A DNA stretch of 64,000 nucleotides from Albibacterium sp035514885. Lineage in GTDB: Bacteria; Bacteroidota; Bacteroidia; Sphingobacteriales; Sphingobacteriaceae. Position numbers and translations under genes: made by a program. Shown piece by piece: positions 52,986 to 62,335 of the stretch. The stretch lies in contig NZ_DATJCH010000012.1 in assembly GCF_035514885.1 (NCBI RefSeq), positions 496,001 to 560,000 of the forward strand, in the 5' to 3' direction. The stretch's first letter is position 1, and the number at the start of each line of letters is the position of its first letter. The notes under the pieces were generated by a model that did no database searches, had not been told where the DNA came from, and saw only the letters and a list, made by a program, of their open reading frames with translations.

Positions 52986-52993
52986 TATCTTTG
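52986..52993 (+). promoter_or_regulatory. Candidate -7 element for the MATE gene
   Basis: TATCTTTG matches TAnnTTTG 22 nt before the TTG start at 53015. TTG words lie at 52956 and 52959, but the spacing (24-27 nt) is longer than usual. Confidence 0.35.
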
Positions 52994-53014
52994 CCGGATT
53001 AAAAAAATCAGACA

Positions 53015-54376
53015 TTGAAAGCATATTTCTCAAAGTACCTCCCTTATTACCGTTCTAACTTGCATTTAGCAGGGCCTATTATGATCTCTCAGTTGGGTCA
53101 TACCTTGGTACATACCGCTGATAGTGTTATTGTTGGACATTTTGCAGGTACTGTTCCTTTAGCTGCTGTGTCATTGGTAAACAGTGTTTTTATGATTGTG
53201 ATGGTTGTCGGCCTGGGAATAGCTTTTGGCTTAACCCCACTGATTGCTCAGGAAAATGGTCGCAATAACAAAGAAGAATGTGCCCGATTATTTTCAAACA
53301 GTATCTTTCTAAATATAATTTCCGGAGTTGTTTTATTCTTTCTGGTCTATTACGGTTCAATGGCTATGTTAACCCATCTAGATCAAGATCCAGCAGTTGT
53401 AGTTGAAGCAAAACCATATTTGCTTATCCTAAGTATTTCTATTGTTCCGATAATGATATTTAGTGCTTTTAAACAATTTGCAGAGGGATTAGGGTTTACC
53501 AGACAAGCAATGCGGATTACCATTTGGGGAAACGTATTGAATGTTATTATAGCAATTATATTTGTTAAAGGAATGTTTGGTATTAAGCCAATGGGTGTTA
53601 GCGGAGTTGGTTATGCTACACTCATAGATCGTTGTTTGATGGCCCTGGTGATGGGAGTTTATATTTTCAATTCCAAAGACTTCCGGCCATATATTAAACA
53701 CTTTGTATGGAAGCAAATTGATTGGATTCGTTCTGTTAATATCTTGAAAATAGGATCACCTGTTGCTATGCAATATGTTTTTGAAATCGGAGCCTTTGCA
53801 GCTGCCTCTATCCTAGCCGGACAGCTGGGTGCTGTAGAGCAAGCAGCCCATCAAGTAGCAATTAACTTAGCAGCCATAACTTACATGGTAGCAACAGGTA
53901 TTGCTTCGGCGGCAACCATTCAGGTGGGTAATAGTTTTGGGAAAAATAATTTCGATCGTCTGTTCAAATTTTCCGCTTCAAGTTATCACATCGTTTTAAT
54001 TCTTATGATGTTCACGGCTATTATCTTTGTGGTATTTAATAAGCAATTGCCCTGGATATTTACAGCCGATCCAGCAGTAATTTATTTAGCTGCTCAATTA
54101 CTGATTATAGCAGGCTTATTTCAACTGTTTGATGGCACTCAATCGGTTGGTTTGGGCATCTTAAGAGGCATGAGCGATGTCAATAAACCTACGTTTATCG
54201 TATTTGTTGCTTACTGGATAATCGGTTTACCCATTAGCTATTATTTAGGAATTCACCTCGGATTTGGTTTAAAGGGTATCTGGTACGGTTTAACTATTGG
54301 ATTGATGACATCTTCTCTTCTACTGTTTCTTCGCTATCGCACAAGAACACGTCATCTACTTAAAGAAACTGCCTAA
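53015..54376 (+). CDS. MATE-family efflux transporter
   Basis: 453 residues from a TTG start, about twelve membrane helices in two halves. The first helix region is GPIMISQLGHTLVHTADSVIVGHFAGTVPLAAVS, with the NorM-type Asp in TADSV; the second half contains GQLGAVEQAAHQVAINLA. MATE proteins export cationic drugs or dyes by Na+ or H+ antiport; substrates unknown. Convergent with the 83-residue gene. Confidence 0.92.
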   Translation: MKAYFSKYLPYYRSNLHLAGPIMISQLGHTLVHTADSVIVGHFAGTVPLAAVSLVNSVFMIVMVVGLGIAFGLTPLIAQENGRNNKEECARLFSNSIFLNIISGVVLFFLVYYGSMAMLTHLDQDPAVVVEAKPYLLILSISIVPIMIFSAFKQFAEGLGFTRQAMRITIWGNVLNVIIAIIFVKGMFGIKPMGVSGVGYATLIDRCLMALVMGVYIFNSKDFRPYIKHFVWKQIDWIRSVNILKIGSPVAMQYVFEIGAFAAASILAGQLGAVEQAAHQVAINLAAITYMVATGIASAATIQVGNSFGKNNFDRLFKFSASSYHIVLILMMFTAIIFVVFNKQLPWIFTADPAVIYLAAQLLIIAGLFQLFDGTQSVGLGILRGMSDVNKPTFIVFVAYWIIGLPISYYLGIHLGFGLKGIWYGLTIGLMTSSLLLFLRYRTRTRHLLKETA

Positions 54377-54394
54377 TTATTAATCAAAGACAGT

Positions 54395-54646
54395 TTATTC
54401 AATGCTGTCTTGTTTTTTATCAACTGGACTTTCCAGCTTGTCCGGACTTACAATATGTCGGATTACCCAAGCTTCTTTACCCTTGTCAAGACCTCTTTCA
54501 AAGAATACTGTAAATCTTTCAATGCTTCCATCCGGGTTATTGAAATAGATTTCAAGATTAAGTTCATTCTCTGCTTCTAAATCAGCTATATTAAGCTTTG
54601 ATAATTCTTCAAAGGCCTTTTTCTTTATTTCTTCATCTTTGTACAT
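54395..54646 (-). CDS. Small hypothetical protein (83 residues)
   Basis: 83 residues: an acidic helical N-terminus (EIKKKAFEELSKLNIADLEAENELN) and two or three beta strands (LEIYFNNPDG, ERFTVFFERG, WVIRHIVSP), ending in a charged tail. No family recognised. Convergent with the MATE gene; the region upstream carries a 16-bp hairpin. Confidence 0.65.
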   Translation of the reverse strand: MYKDEEIKKKAFEELSKLNIADLEAENELNLEIYFNNPDGSIERFTVFFERGLDKGKEAWVIRHIVSPDKLESPVDKKQDSIE

Positions 54647-54745
54647 ATACTAAATACAAATATTTCCACATGTTGTTTTACGGGATTGATTAATACCAAG
54701 TCTATACCTCGTATAATATCCATGAGAACTTACTAGGTTGTAGCT

Positions 54746-54791
54746 GCATTATGTCTACGCTAAAATATGTGAAAAAGCGTAGACATAATGC
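54746..54791. repeat. Perfect 16-bp inverted repeat downstream of the gluconate permease gene
   Basis: GCATTATGTCTACGCT (54746-54761) and its exact complement (54776-54791), with a 14-nt loop and no T run. It lies 115 nt after the permease stop codon on the minus strand. Arm and loop lengths equal those of the hairpin at 29288-29333, but the sequences differ. Confidence 0.7.
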
Positions 54792-54905
54792 TTGGATAAC
54801 GCATGAATAACTCTTTTATGGTTTACAAGGGCCGTTCAATGTATGGACCAATTAGGGAGAAAGACTATAGATACGAGCAGAAACAAGAAAATTAAATCTC
54901 AACTA

Positions 54906-56198
54906 TTATACAAAGTGGCTTAATAACAATACGCCAAGCAGACCGAGTATGGATACCAAACTTTCCATGACGGTCCAGGTAGTAAATGTTTCCTTAAGCG
55001 AAAGGTTGAAATATTCTTTAAACATCCAGAATCCGGTATCGTTTACATGAGAGAGCATTAAACTTCCGGCCCCGACAGAAAGCACCATTAATTCGGCAGG
55101 AGCATTGGGTCCTACCAATGGTAGCACCATTCCTGATGCCGTTAAGGCAGCTACAGTGGCCGATCCCAATGTAACACGTAGTAATGCTGTAATAATCCAG
55201 GCAAGCAGCAAAGGCGATAGTTGGAAGGTCGAAGAAATCTCTTTTACAACTTCTCCAACTCCGCTATCTACTAATATTTGTTTAAAAGCACCACCAGCAG
55301 CAATAATTAAAATAATCATGGCAACACTTTTAACTCCTTCTGTACAAGATTCCATGGCTTCTGCGATGGGTATATCTTGCACAATTACAGCGATAACGAC
55401 CGAAGCAAGTAAAGCAACGGTTGGGTCGGCTATGAATGCAAAAACTGTATGCAAAGTCGATTCAGGCAGAACACTGGCTCCAATGGTTCCTGCAATGATG
55501 ATAAATACAGGTAATAGCGCAACCAGGAAGCTTTTAAAGGCTGAGGGTAAGCTTGTATCAGATGCAAAGGAATTCATATCAAAGCTTATTCCTTTTTCTC
55601 TTTTAATAACCAAGCGTGGAAAATAAACACCCGCTATGATTGAAATAGGAATGGTTAAAATAATTCCATACAAAAGTGTTACTCCGATATCTGCGTCTAA
55701 AATAGCTGCCAAAGCAACCGGACCAGGATGGGGTGGTAAAAAGCCATGCGTAACAGATAATGCTGCCGCCATGGGGATACCGATGTATAATTTTGGTAGT
55801 CCGGTGGCTGATGCAATTGCAAATACAAGTGGAATCAATACAACGAAACCTGCATTATAGAATAAGGGAATACCTACCAATAGACCGGTAAGCAATACTG
55901 CCCATTGGATATTATCATATCCGAACGATTTCATTAATACAGCAACGATTTTCTTAGCCGCACCGCTATCTTCAATCAGCTTGCCCATCATCGCTCCCAA
56001 CGCGAGAACCATAACCATGCTCCCGAGTGTACTTCCGATTCCATTACCAATAGAATCCATCACTGTTAATACAGGCATTCCGAGGAATAAACCGGTAAGA
56101 ATAGCTACGATTAGAAGGGCAATCATTGGGCTTAACTTCTTAAGAATAAGAATAAAAAGCAGTACAATGCCTAGCAGTACGATTAATAAAGACGACAT
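54906..56198 (-). CDS. gntT: Gluconate:H+ symporter (GntP family)
   Basis: 430 residues, about twelve membrane helices. GntP-family landmarks include PMIALLIVAILTGLFLGMPVL, GFGxxxGxLIEDSGAA-type GAMMGKLIEDSGAAKKI, HGFLPPHPGPVALA, and HVNDTGFWMFKEYF near the C-terminus. It imports gluconate or related sugar acids with protons. The kinase gene is upstream with a 3-nt gap on the same strand, so both form one unit; which of them gives specificity cannot be told from sequence. Confidence 0.92.
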   Translation of the reverse strand: MSSLLIVLLGIVLLFILILKKLSPMIALLIVAILTGLFLGMPVLTVMDSIGNGIGSTLGSMVMVLALGAMMGKLIEDSGAAKKIVAVLMKSFGYDNIQWAVLLTGLLVGIPLFYNAGFVVLIPLVFAIASATGLPKLYIGIPMAAALSVTHGFLPPHPGPVALAAILDADIGVTLLYGIILTIPISIIAGVYFPRLVIKREKGISFDMNSFASDTSLPSAFKSFLVALLPVFIIIAGTIGASVLPESTLHTVFAFIADPTVALLASVVIAVIVQDIPIAEAMESCTEGVKSVAMIILIIAAGGAFKQILVDSGVGEVVKEISSTFQLSPLLLAWIITALLRVTLGSATVAALTASGMVLPLVGPNAPAELMVLSVGAGSLMLSHVNDTGFWMFKEYFNLSLKETFTTWTVMESLVSILGLLGVLLLSHFV

Positions 56199-56201
56199 AA
56201 T

Positions 56202-57695
56202 TTAGTTATTCATTAGGTAAAACTGATGCATGGTTTCCTTTAAATTGGAATAAAGGAGTTTAAAGATGGTAAAATTCTTTGAATAAATTTCGGAGTTTAC
56301 TGGGTTTGGTTTTATGGTTTTAAGGTTGCTATAATTTGAAGTTGGATATTCCTGTATTAATTTAAGAGCTTTCATGGATAAAAAAGCTGCTCCTACAGAT
56401 GATGCATCTTCAGTTTGTACAACTACTAATTTCTTTTCCGTAATATCGGCAAGGGTTTGCACCCAAATATCTGACTTAACGAATCCTCCACTGATATTGA
56501 TCTGCGTAATGGGTTCTGCATTTTGCTGAACGGTATCCAGAACATCTTTCATGGCATAACAAATGCCTTCTAGAACAGCTCTTGAGAAATGTTCCTGACC
56601 GTGTTGAAGCTTGATGCCAAAGAAAGTACCGCAGCTCTTGCTATCCCAAATGGGTGCGCGCTCTCCGGTTAAGTAAGGTAAAAATATTAATCCTTCGCTG
56701 CCTGCCGGTACCTCTCCTACTTGTTTGAAAAGCTCGTCGTAAGAATCCTCAGTAGGTTTACCTTGTGTAATATTCTTTAGCCACCATTGAAGAGCAATAC
56801 CTCCATTATTGATGGGGCCACCGCAAATAAAGGTTTCCTTATCCAGAATATAGCTAAAGGGCATTGATTTCTCATTAGGCAACGGTCTTTTGCTGGCTAT
56901 TCGAATAGCGCCACTTGTTCCTATGGTCATTACCGCTACTCCTGGTTTATTAGCCATGCTGGCTAAATTGGCTAAACAGCCATCGCTTGCACCGATTGTA
57001 AATTGAACACCAGCTTGGAGAAATTTGAGCTCAGAATTCTGATGCTCAGTTCTAAATTCTTTTGTGTAGTCGGTTGGTACCGGTTCTGATAAGATCAACT
57101 CGTCTATACCAATTAATGCTAAAGCGTTTTGATGCCAGCTTAGTTTATTAATATCGAACAAACCTGTGCAAGACGCAATGGAATAATCTACTTTATATTC
57201 CTGAAAGAGTTTGTACCAAAGATATTCTTTAATCGAGATAAATTTATAAGCTTTTTCAAGTAAGTCAGGTTGGTTTTCTTTTATCCAGATCAGCTTACAT
57301 AAGGGCGACATCGCATGAAGCGGTGTGCCGGTATCCATATAAATTGCTAAACCTTCGGCAGAATGTTGAAGTCTTTGTGCTATATCTGAACTTCTGCTGT
57401 CTGCCCAGGTCATCATAAGCGACAAAGGTTTACAATCGTTATCTACGGCTAATAAGCTGTGCATCGCGCTGCTTAAACTGATGGCCATAGGTTGTGATCC
57501 TATTTTATGAATAACATCTTTAATACAGGCTAGAAATGCTTCCCATATCTGTTCAGGGTCTTGCTCGTGATAACCGGGTTTAGTAGAACTAAAGGAATAA
57601 TACTGTTGGGAGGTTTCAAAAGATTCGCATTGGAGATTCACCGCTACAGCTTTAACACTGCCAGTGCCAACGTCAATTCCTAAAACATACTTCAT
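56202..57695 (-). CDS. gntK: FGGY-family carbohydrate kinase, probable gluconokinase
   Basis: 497 residues of the FGGY fold. N-terminal DVGTGSVKAVAVN (phosphate loop), SLMMTWADSRSSD (substrate side), GASDGCLANLASMANKPGVAVMTIGTSGAIRI, then LPYLTGERAPIWD and ISGGFVKSDIWVQTLADI. The adjacent GntP permease makes gluconate the best guess; xylulose or glycerol kinase activity is less likely because of the context. No 6-phosphogluconate gene is nearby. Confidence 0.85.
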   Translation of the reverse strand: MKYVLGIDVGTGSVKAVAVNLQCESFETSQQYYSFSSTKPGYHEQDPEQIWEAFLACIKDVIHKIGSQPMAISLSSAMHSLLAVDNDCKPLSLMMTWADSRSSDIAQRLQHSAEGLAIYMDTGTPLHAMSPLCKLIWIKENQPDLLEKAYKFISIKEYLWYKLFQEYKVDYSIASCTGLFDINKLSWHQNALALIGIDELILSEPVPTDYTKEFRTEHQNSELKFLQAGVQFTIGASDGCLANLASMANKPGVAVMTIGTSGAIRIASKRPLPNEKSMPFSYILDKETFICGGPINNGGIALQWWLKNITQGKPTEDSYDELFKQVGEVPAGSEGLIFLPYLTGERAPIWDSKSCGTFFGIKLQHGQEHFSRAVLEGICYAMKDVLDTVQQNAEPITQINISGGFVKSDIWVQTLADITEKKLVVVQTEDASSVGAAFLSMKALKLIQEYPTSNYSNLKTIKPNPVNSEIYSKNFTIFKLLYSNLKETMHQFYLMNN

Positions 57696-57778
57696 AGTGA
57701 GGGTTTGTTCGGTGCAATATAGAGTTTTTAGGAAAAAACATAGAGGAAAACGGATTATAATTTATTAACATTCGAGGA

Positions 57779-59458
57779 CTAACCTTTATCTATTAACGAT
57801 TGCAGAGTTTTATTTGCTTCATGAATTACTCTTATGGGTAAATTACTTATTTCAAGAATTCGGATCGCATTTGTGTTTTTAAGTACACCTGATTTTATTT
57901 TATGATCGAATAATAAGTTTCCTTCAACTATCTGTTCTTCAAAATAGTATGGTTCGAACTTACTGCCGAGTAAATTAATTAATTCAACATCATGCGTCGC
58001 GACGAGAACAATGTGATTCTTTAAATCAAGATATTTCAATATGGATGAGGCAGATGCAATGCGTTCAAGTGTATTAGTACCCTTAAGAACTTCATCTAGG
58101 ATAAAGAGACAGTTATCTTTGATTTCGCTATTTTCAACAAATTGAGAAATCAAATCGACTTCTGCTTTATAAGAGCTTTTTCCTTCAAGAATACTATCTC
58201 TAATTCTTAAGGAAGTGAATAAAGCCATTGAAGTTGCTTTATAAGATGTCCCAAAGCAGGTAAAGATTGTTTGAGCTAATATATTATTAATTGCAACTGT
58301 ACGTAAAAAAGAGGATTTGCCAGACATATTTGACCCGGTAATAATGGCACTTTTTCCGTTGAGTTCAATGCTATTGACTATGCAATTCTTTAAAAGTGGA
58401 TGATAAACATTAACTGCTTGAAGTATTTTTCCCTCTTCTATTAAAACTGGAATACATGTTTGTTCTTCACCACTTCTTAGTGAAGCTATAGAAATAACTG
58501 TATCTATATTTCCAATAAAATTAAAAAGGTTTAATAAGTCTTTGTGCCAGAGAAAAATATCATTTTGGATTTTTCTTAGCATATGAATTTCTATCAAGAA
58601 AAATGCTTTAATTAAATCCGTGATATATTTGGCTATTTGAACCGGATCGGCATCGTTTGAGAATAAATCAAAATTAATAACCCTTATTCGATTTCGAATG
58701 ATTTTGCCCCTATCCAAACTTTCTTTTAAAAATCGTGTATCAAATAAGCTTTGATCAATATTTAGTTTTTCAATGTCTTTTACGGATTTAATTAATAAGC
58801 TTAATTGAGGTAAAGATACCATATAGCTAAGGAGATTGCTTTTTCCCCAAAAGTATAACCCCATATTTATGGTTATTAGAGCTATTGTTATGATAGATGC
58901 ACCCGAATAAAAAGGAATTAAGAGCAAAGAGAATATAAGTAATACTGTATCCAAAACAAATAGATAGTAATAAGAATCTTTATAATAAGAAGGTGCATGA
59001 ATTAATTTTGCAATTGAATAAGCCTCTGGTTTAGATAATAGAGATAATTTTTTTTGAACTTGAAATCTTAATTCAGGATTGTTAATAAAATACTTGACTT
59101 GTTTATCCAAAATATTTAATCTTTTAACATCATCTATTGGATTTAATATTTTGTTATATAAGTATTGTTGTCCGACTCTGGAGGTTGTTCTGTCAACAAA
59201 TGAGAATACATCTTGAAAGTCCAGATCGTCTAAGGTTTGATCGGATAATCTATGGTATCTAACTTCGGGATTGGAAAACTTAGAAAGTAAATCAATACGC
59301 TCATAATCATAAAAATTATCCAAAGATTTTATTTTTCCCCAGTTATTAATATAGAAAGCGGCATCTTTCCTATTTTTCTTTTGAAACAATGCTCTCCTGA
59401 TAATGAAGTATATTAAACAGATTACTATCAGAAAAGTTATCACATAATATTGATTCAT
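57779..59458 (-). CDS. Membrane-anchored MutS-like ATPase
   Basis: 559 residues. A membrane helix at the N-terminus (about 5-22, YVITFLIVICLIYFII), and two hydrophobic stretches at about 165-215. The C-terminal part holds the MutS domain V ATPase: Walker A ITGSNMSGKSSFLRTVAIN, the ST/Q region, Walker B LFILDEVLKGTNTLER and the final HDVELINL. The DNA mismatch-binding domain I (with the Phe-x-Glu motif) is absent, so it is not a repair MutS. The family is known in Bacteroidota and has no established function. Confidence 0.85.
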   Translation of the reverse strand: MNQYYVITFLIVICLIYFIIRRALFQKKNRKDAAFYINNWGKIKSLDNFYDYERIDLLSKFSNPEVRYHRLSDQTLDDLDFQDVFSFVDRTTSRVGQQYLYNKILNPIDDVKRLNILDKQVKYFINNPELRFQVQKKLSLLSKPEAYSIAKLIHAPSYYKDSYYYLFVLDTVLLIFSLLLIPFYSGASIITIALITINMGLYFWGKSNLLSYMVSLPQLSLLIKSVKDIEKLNIDQSLFDTRFLKESLDRGKIIRNRIRVINFDLFSNDADPVQIAKYITDLIKAFFLIEIHMLRKIQNDIFLWHKDLLNLFNFIGNIDTVISIASLRSGEEQTCIPVLIEEGKILQAVNVYHPLLKNCIVNSIELNGKSAIITGSNMSGKSSFLRTVAINNILAQTIFTCFGTSYKATSMALFTSLRIRDSILEGKSSYKAEVDLISQFVENSEIKDNCLFILDEVLKGTNTLERIASASSILKYLDLKNHIVLVATHDVELINLLGSKFEPYYFEEQIVEGNLLFDHKIKSGVLKNTNAIRILEISNLPIRVIHEANKTLQSLIDKG

Positions 59459-59935
59459 TATAAATTTTTTTAATCAAGTCGACTGAAATTATAATTAGGT
59501 TGGTTTCTTAAGTAGTAACTCATGTGATTTAATCATCCTACTGTTGGAATTCTCGATACAATATAGAATTTTAGTAAGAGAATAAAAGGAAAATTATACA
59601 TATACATTTATCAGTAAGCCTGAACAAGCTATAAGTTTAAGAGGTCTAATGATTTGGAATATTACAATATTATTATTTAGCCAACTTATAAATTAATTAT
59701 ATTCGAAATTAACAGTGATTAGGAATATTATGAGCACTATTTCAGCTAAGATTACTAGTTTTTGTAGTTGTTAGTTCATTTTTATCTTACATTTTCTCAG
59801 ATATCCAAAGGTTATACTATGCAACGTTCTTACTTTGGTATTATCTTTAGTAATAATCTCTAATATATCTCTTCATTGACCTTAAGATGCATCTTTAGGT
59901 ATCAATTTTATTGTTTAACTCTGGAACTAAACGTA
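59459..59935. other. Gene-free AT-rich stretch between divergent genes
   Basis: About 480 nt between the MutS-like gene and the 94-residue gene. Very AT-rich, with no open frame of protein-like composition and no tRNA. A TTACTTTGG at 59828-59836 is only a partial -7-like match. Promoters for both neighbours are likely here but cannot be placed with confidence. Confidence 0.5.
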
Positions 59936-60220
59936 ATGGAAAAGGACTTTAAGGAACTACTGCGTCTTCTACAGATTAAGTCATTTAATGAATTCTTTCT
60001 CTTTGAGAATGGGAAATTGAGAAATTATCATAACCTCTATGTTTTTAAATATAAGTTAAGAAACTTTTGCGAAATGGTTTACTCAACTTCTTGTTTGACA
60101 AATGACTTCAAGATTGAAGAGGTTATTTCAGCCTTCGAAAGGCTAGCTTCGGAAATGGTTTATGAACTGAAAGATAAGCAGGAGTTATTGAAGTATATAG
60201 CTGCTCATAAAGGAGCTTAG
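59936..60220 (+). CDS. Hypothetical 94-residue protein
   Basis: 94 residues from ATG 59936 (MEKDFKELLRLLQIKSFNEF); an upstream TTG reading adds unlikely sequence. Predicted mainly helical, with aromatic residues in the middle (NEFFLFENGKLRNYHNLYVFKYKLRNF) and a C-terminal acidic helix (EVISAFERLASEMVYELKDKQELLKYIAAH). Unknown family. Its stop overlaps the stop of the convergent sugar dehydratase gene by 4 nt. Confidence 0.6.
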   Translation: MEKDFKELLRLLQIKSFNEFFLFENGKLRNYHNLYVFKYKLRNFCEMVYSTSCLTNDFKIEEVISAFERLASEMVYELKDKQELLKYIAAHKGA

Positions 60221-62175
60221 CCTACTTCTTCAATGGATGGCGATGTGTCATCTGCATCCAGGCCCTCATAAACAGAATTCTTACTTAAAAATTCAGGAAT
60301 AATTTGTTTCATAACTCGAACAGTTTCTTCATTATTATGGAGTAAATTAACCTTTAGTAATTCTTCTATTGCTTTGTTAGCTTGTTTATAGGAGTAACTC
60401 TGTACACGTGCGATATTGATCTTTTTATGATGTGTTGCTAAGGTTAGCTCGGTGGAAGCTAATAGTTCTTCATAAAGTTTTTCACCTGGGCGTAATCCAC
60501 TGAATACAATCTCAATATCCTTCCCTTCTTCCAATCCTGCAAGCTGGATCATTTTTTTTGCCATATCCAGTATTTTGACAGGTTTTCCCATATCGAATAC
60601 AAATATCTCTCCTCCTTTTCCCATCGTTTCTGCTTCCAGAACCAGTTGCACTGCTTCTGGTATAGTCATAAAATAACGAGTGATTTCAGGATGAGTAACA
60701 GTGATAGGGCCACCTTTTTCTATTTGTTCTCTAAAACGAGGGATAACCGAACCATTAGATCCTAAAACATTTCCAAAGCGGGTGGTTATAAAACGAGTTT
60801 TGCCGTGAGGAAAGGAATCTAGCGCCTGAGTATACATCTCTGCCAATCTTTTCGAGGCACCCATTACATTGGTCGGATTTACTGCCTTATCCGTAGATAT
60901 CATTATGAATTTTTCTATATCAAACTCTACCGACAAGTCTGCAATATTTTTGGTGCCACCAACGTTCGTTGCAATAGCCTCAAAAGGGTTATTTTCCATT
61001 AACGGTACATGCTTATAAGCAGCGGCATGATAAACCACCTCTGGCCTGCATACGTCAAAAAGCTTGTGCATCCGATCATATTCCTTTACATCTGCAATAA
61101 CAATTTCTACAATGGCATCCGGAAACTTCTCTTCTATCTCTAGTTGAATATTATAAAGAGGTGATTCTGCATTATCACATAATATAAGAAAGGAAGGTTT
61201 ATATGAAAGTACTTGGCGAACTATTTCAGAGCCTATTGAACCTGCAGCACCTGTTACCAGAATTCGCTTACCTTTTATATGTTGTCTTACCATACTGCAG
61301 GGAATATTAATTGGTTTGCGTTGTAAAAGATCTTCGATTTGCAATTCCTTAATTTGCTTTTTAGCAACTTTTCCTGAAAGCCAGTTTTTAGATGGAGGAA
61401 TTGTAAGGATCTGAATACCCAATCGCATACAACGTTCAATTACTATTTGCTTTGATTTTTGATCAAGATTTTCATTGACAATTAAGAGTTCATCTATATT
61501 TCTTTGTTTTTTAAGGCGTTCTATATCACTGAAGTGGTAGACCCTCTTTTGTTCTACATAGCTGTTGAAGCGATTATGTTCGATATCAATGAATCCTTCT
61601 ATTATATAGTTCATCTCCTGATCGTTCTCTAATGCCCGCTTTACTAACAGCGCATTTTTATCGGATCCGTAGATTAAAACATGATGAGCTTTCCTGTTAG
61701 AGAAGTGTTGAACCATGGATAGATAAAATGTTTTGGCAAGCAATCTGAATATGATTAATACAGTAGAGCAAACAAATATGTTGATTATTAATAGCTGATA
61801 TAATGCTTTATAATTGTCTTTGATGATATGATCTCCGAATAGTATTATCCCTCCAAAAAACAATAAGGTAACAACGAGTGTAGCGAGGAATATGTGGAGT
61901 AAGTCGGTTGTATTTGAAAAACGGAGAAGACGAGTATGTAATTTTAATAGAAAGATTATTGGTAAGGCTGATAAGTTGAAGAGAACAATGTAATAGAAAT
62001 AACGCTCTAAATCAATAGAAGCAAATTCAAACCATTCAACAATAAAAAAAGAAAGTGTAAATGCGCAAGAAATAAGCACCATATCAATTAATAGAATTAT
62101 TAAAGGATGAAGATGCCTATCGTTTAATAAAAAATTCTTGATTAGGTTTACATTGAAAGGAGAAAGTTTTATCAT
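60217..62175 (-). CDS. Nucleotide-sugar 4,6-dehydratase/epimerase (CapD/WbpM type)
   Basis: 652 residues. Four N-terminal membrane helices (about 20-130), a Rossmann-like middle domain (about 160-280), and the SDR catalytic domain (about 300-590) with cofactor loop VTGAAGSIGSEIV, and the SMK catalytic triad: MISTDK for the Ser and MGASK for the Met/Lys pair (Met replaces Tyr, as in WbpM/FlaA1). These enzymes make 4-keto-6-deoxy UDP-hexosamines for capsule, O-antigen or N-glycan. Probable start of surface-polysaccharide synthesis here. Confidence 0.92.
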   Translation of the reverse strand: MIKLSPFNVNLIKNFLLNDRHLHPLIILLIDMVLISCAFTLSFFIVEWFEFASIDLERYFYYIVLFNLSALPIIFLLKLHTRLLRFSNTTDLLHIFLATLVVTLLFFGGIILFGDHIIKDNYKALYQLLIINIFVCSTVLIIFRLLAKTFYLSMVQHFSNRKAHHVLIYGSDKNALLVKRALENDQEMNYIIEGFIDIEHNRFNSYVEQKRVYHFSDIERLKKQRNIDELLIVNENLDQKSKQIVIERCMRLGIQILTIPPSKNWLSGKVAKKQIKELQIEDLLQRKPINIPCSMVRQHIKGKRILVTGAAGSIGSEIVRQVLSYKPSFLILCDNAESPLYNIQLEIEEKFPDAIVEIVIADVKEYDRMHKLFDVCRPEVVYHAAAYKHVPLMENNPFEAIATNVGGTKNIADLSVEFDIEKFIMISTDKAVNPTNVMGASKRLAEMYTQALDSFPHGKTRFITTRFGNVLGSNGSVIPRFREQIEKGGPITVTHPEITRYFMTIPEAVQLVLEAETMGKGGEIFVFDMGKPVKILDMAKKMIQLAGLEEGKDIEIVFSGLRPGEKLYEELLASTELTLATHHKKINIARVQSYSYKQANKAIEELLKVNLLHNNEETVRVMKQIIPEFLSKNSVYEGLDADDTSPSIEEVG

Positions 62176-62335
62176 AGAATTTATTTAATACTATGTATGC
62201 TTAATCGTTAGTTAATCCGTAAGCCGATTAACAAAGTTAAAATAACTTATGTGACTGCTGAAGTATTTCATAAAAATACCTAAATATAGGTATTTTCTAA
62301 ATAAATCTCAGTTATTAATTATAAGTCAAATCTTT

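Noticed and set aside
57779..59458. Mismatch-repair MutS
   Set aside because: The N-terminal mismatch-recognition domain with its Phe-x-Glu motif is absent and a membrane helix takes its place.
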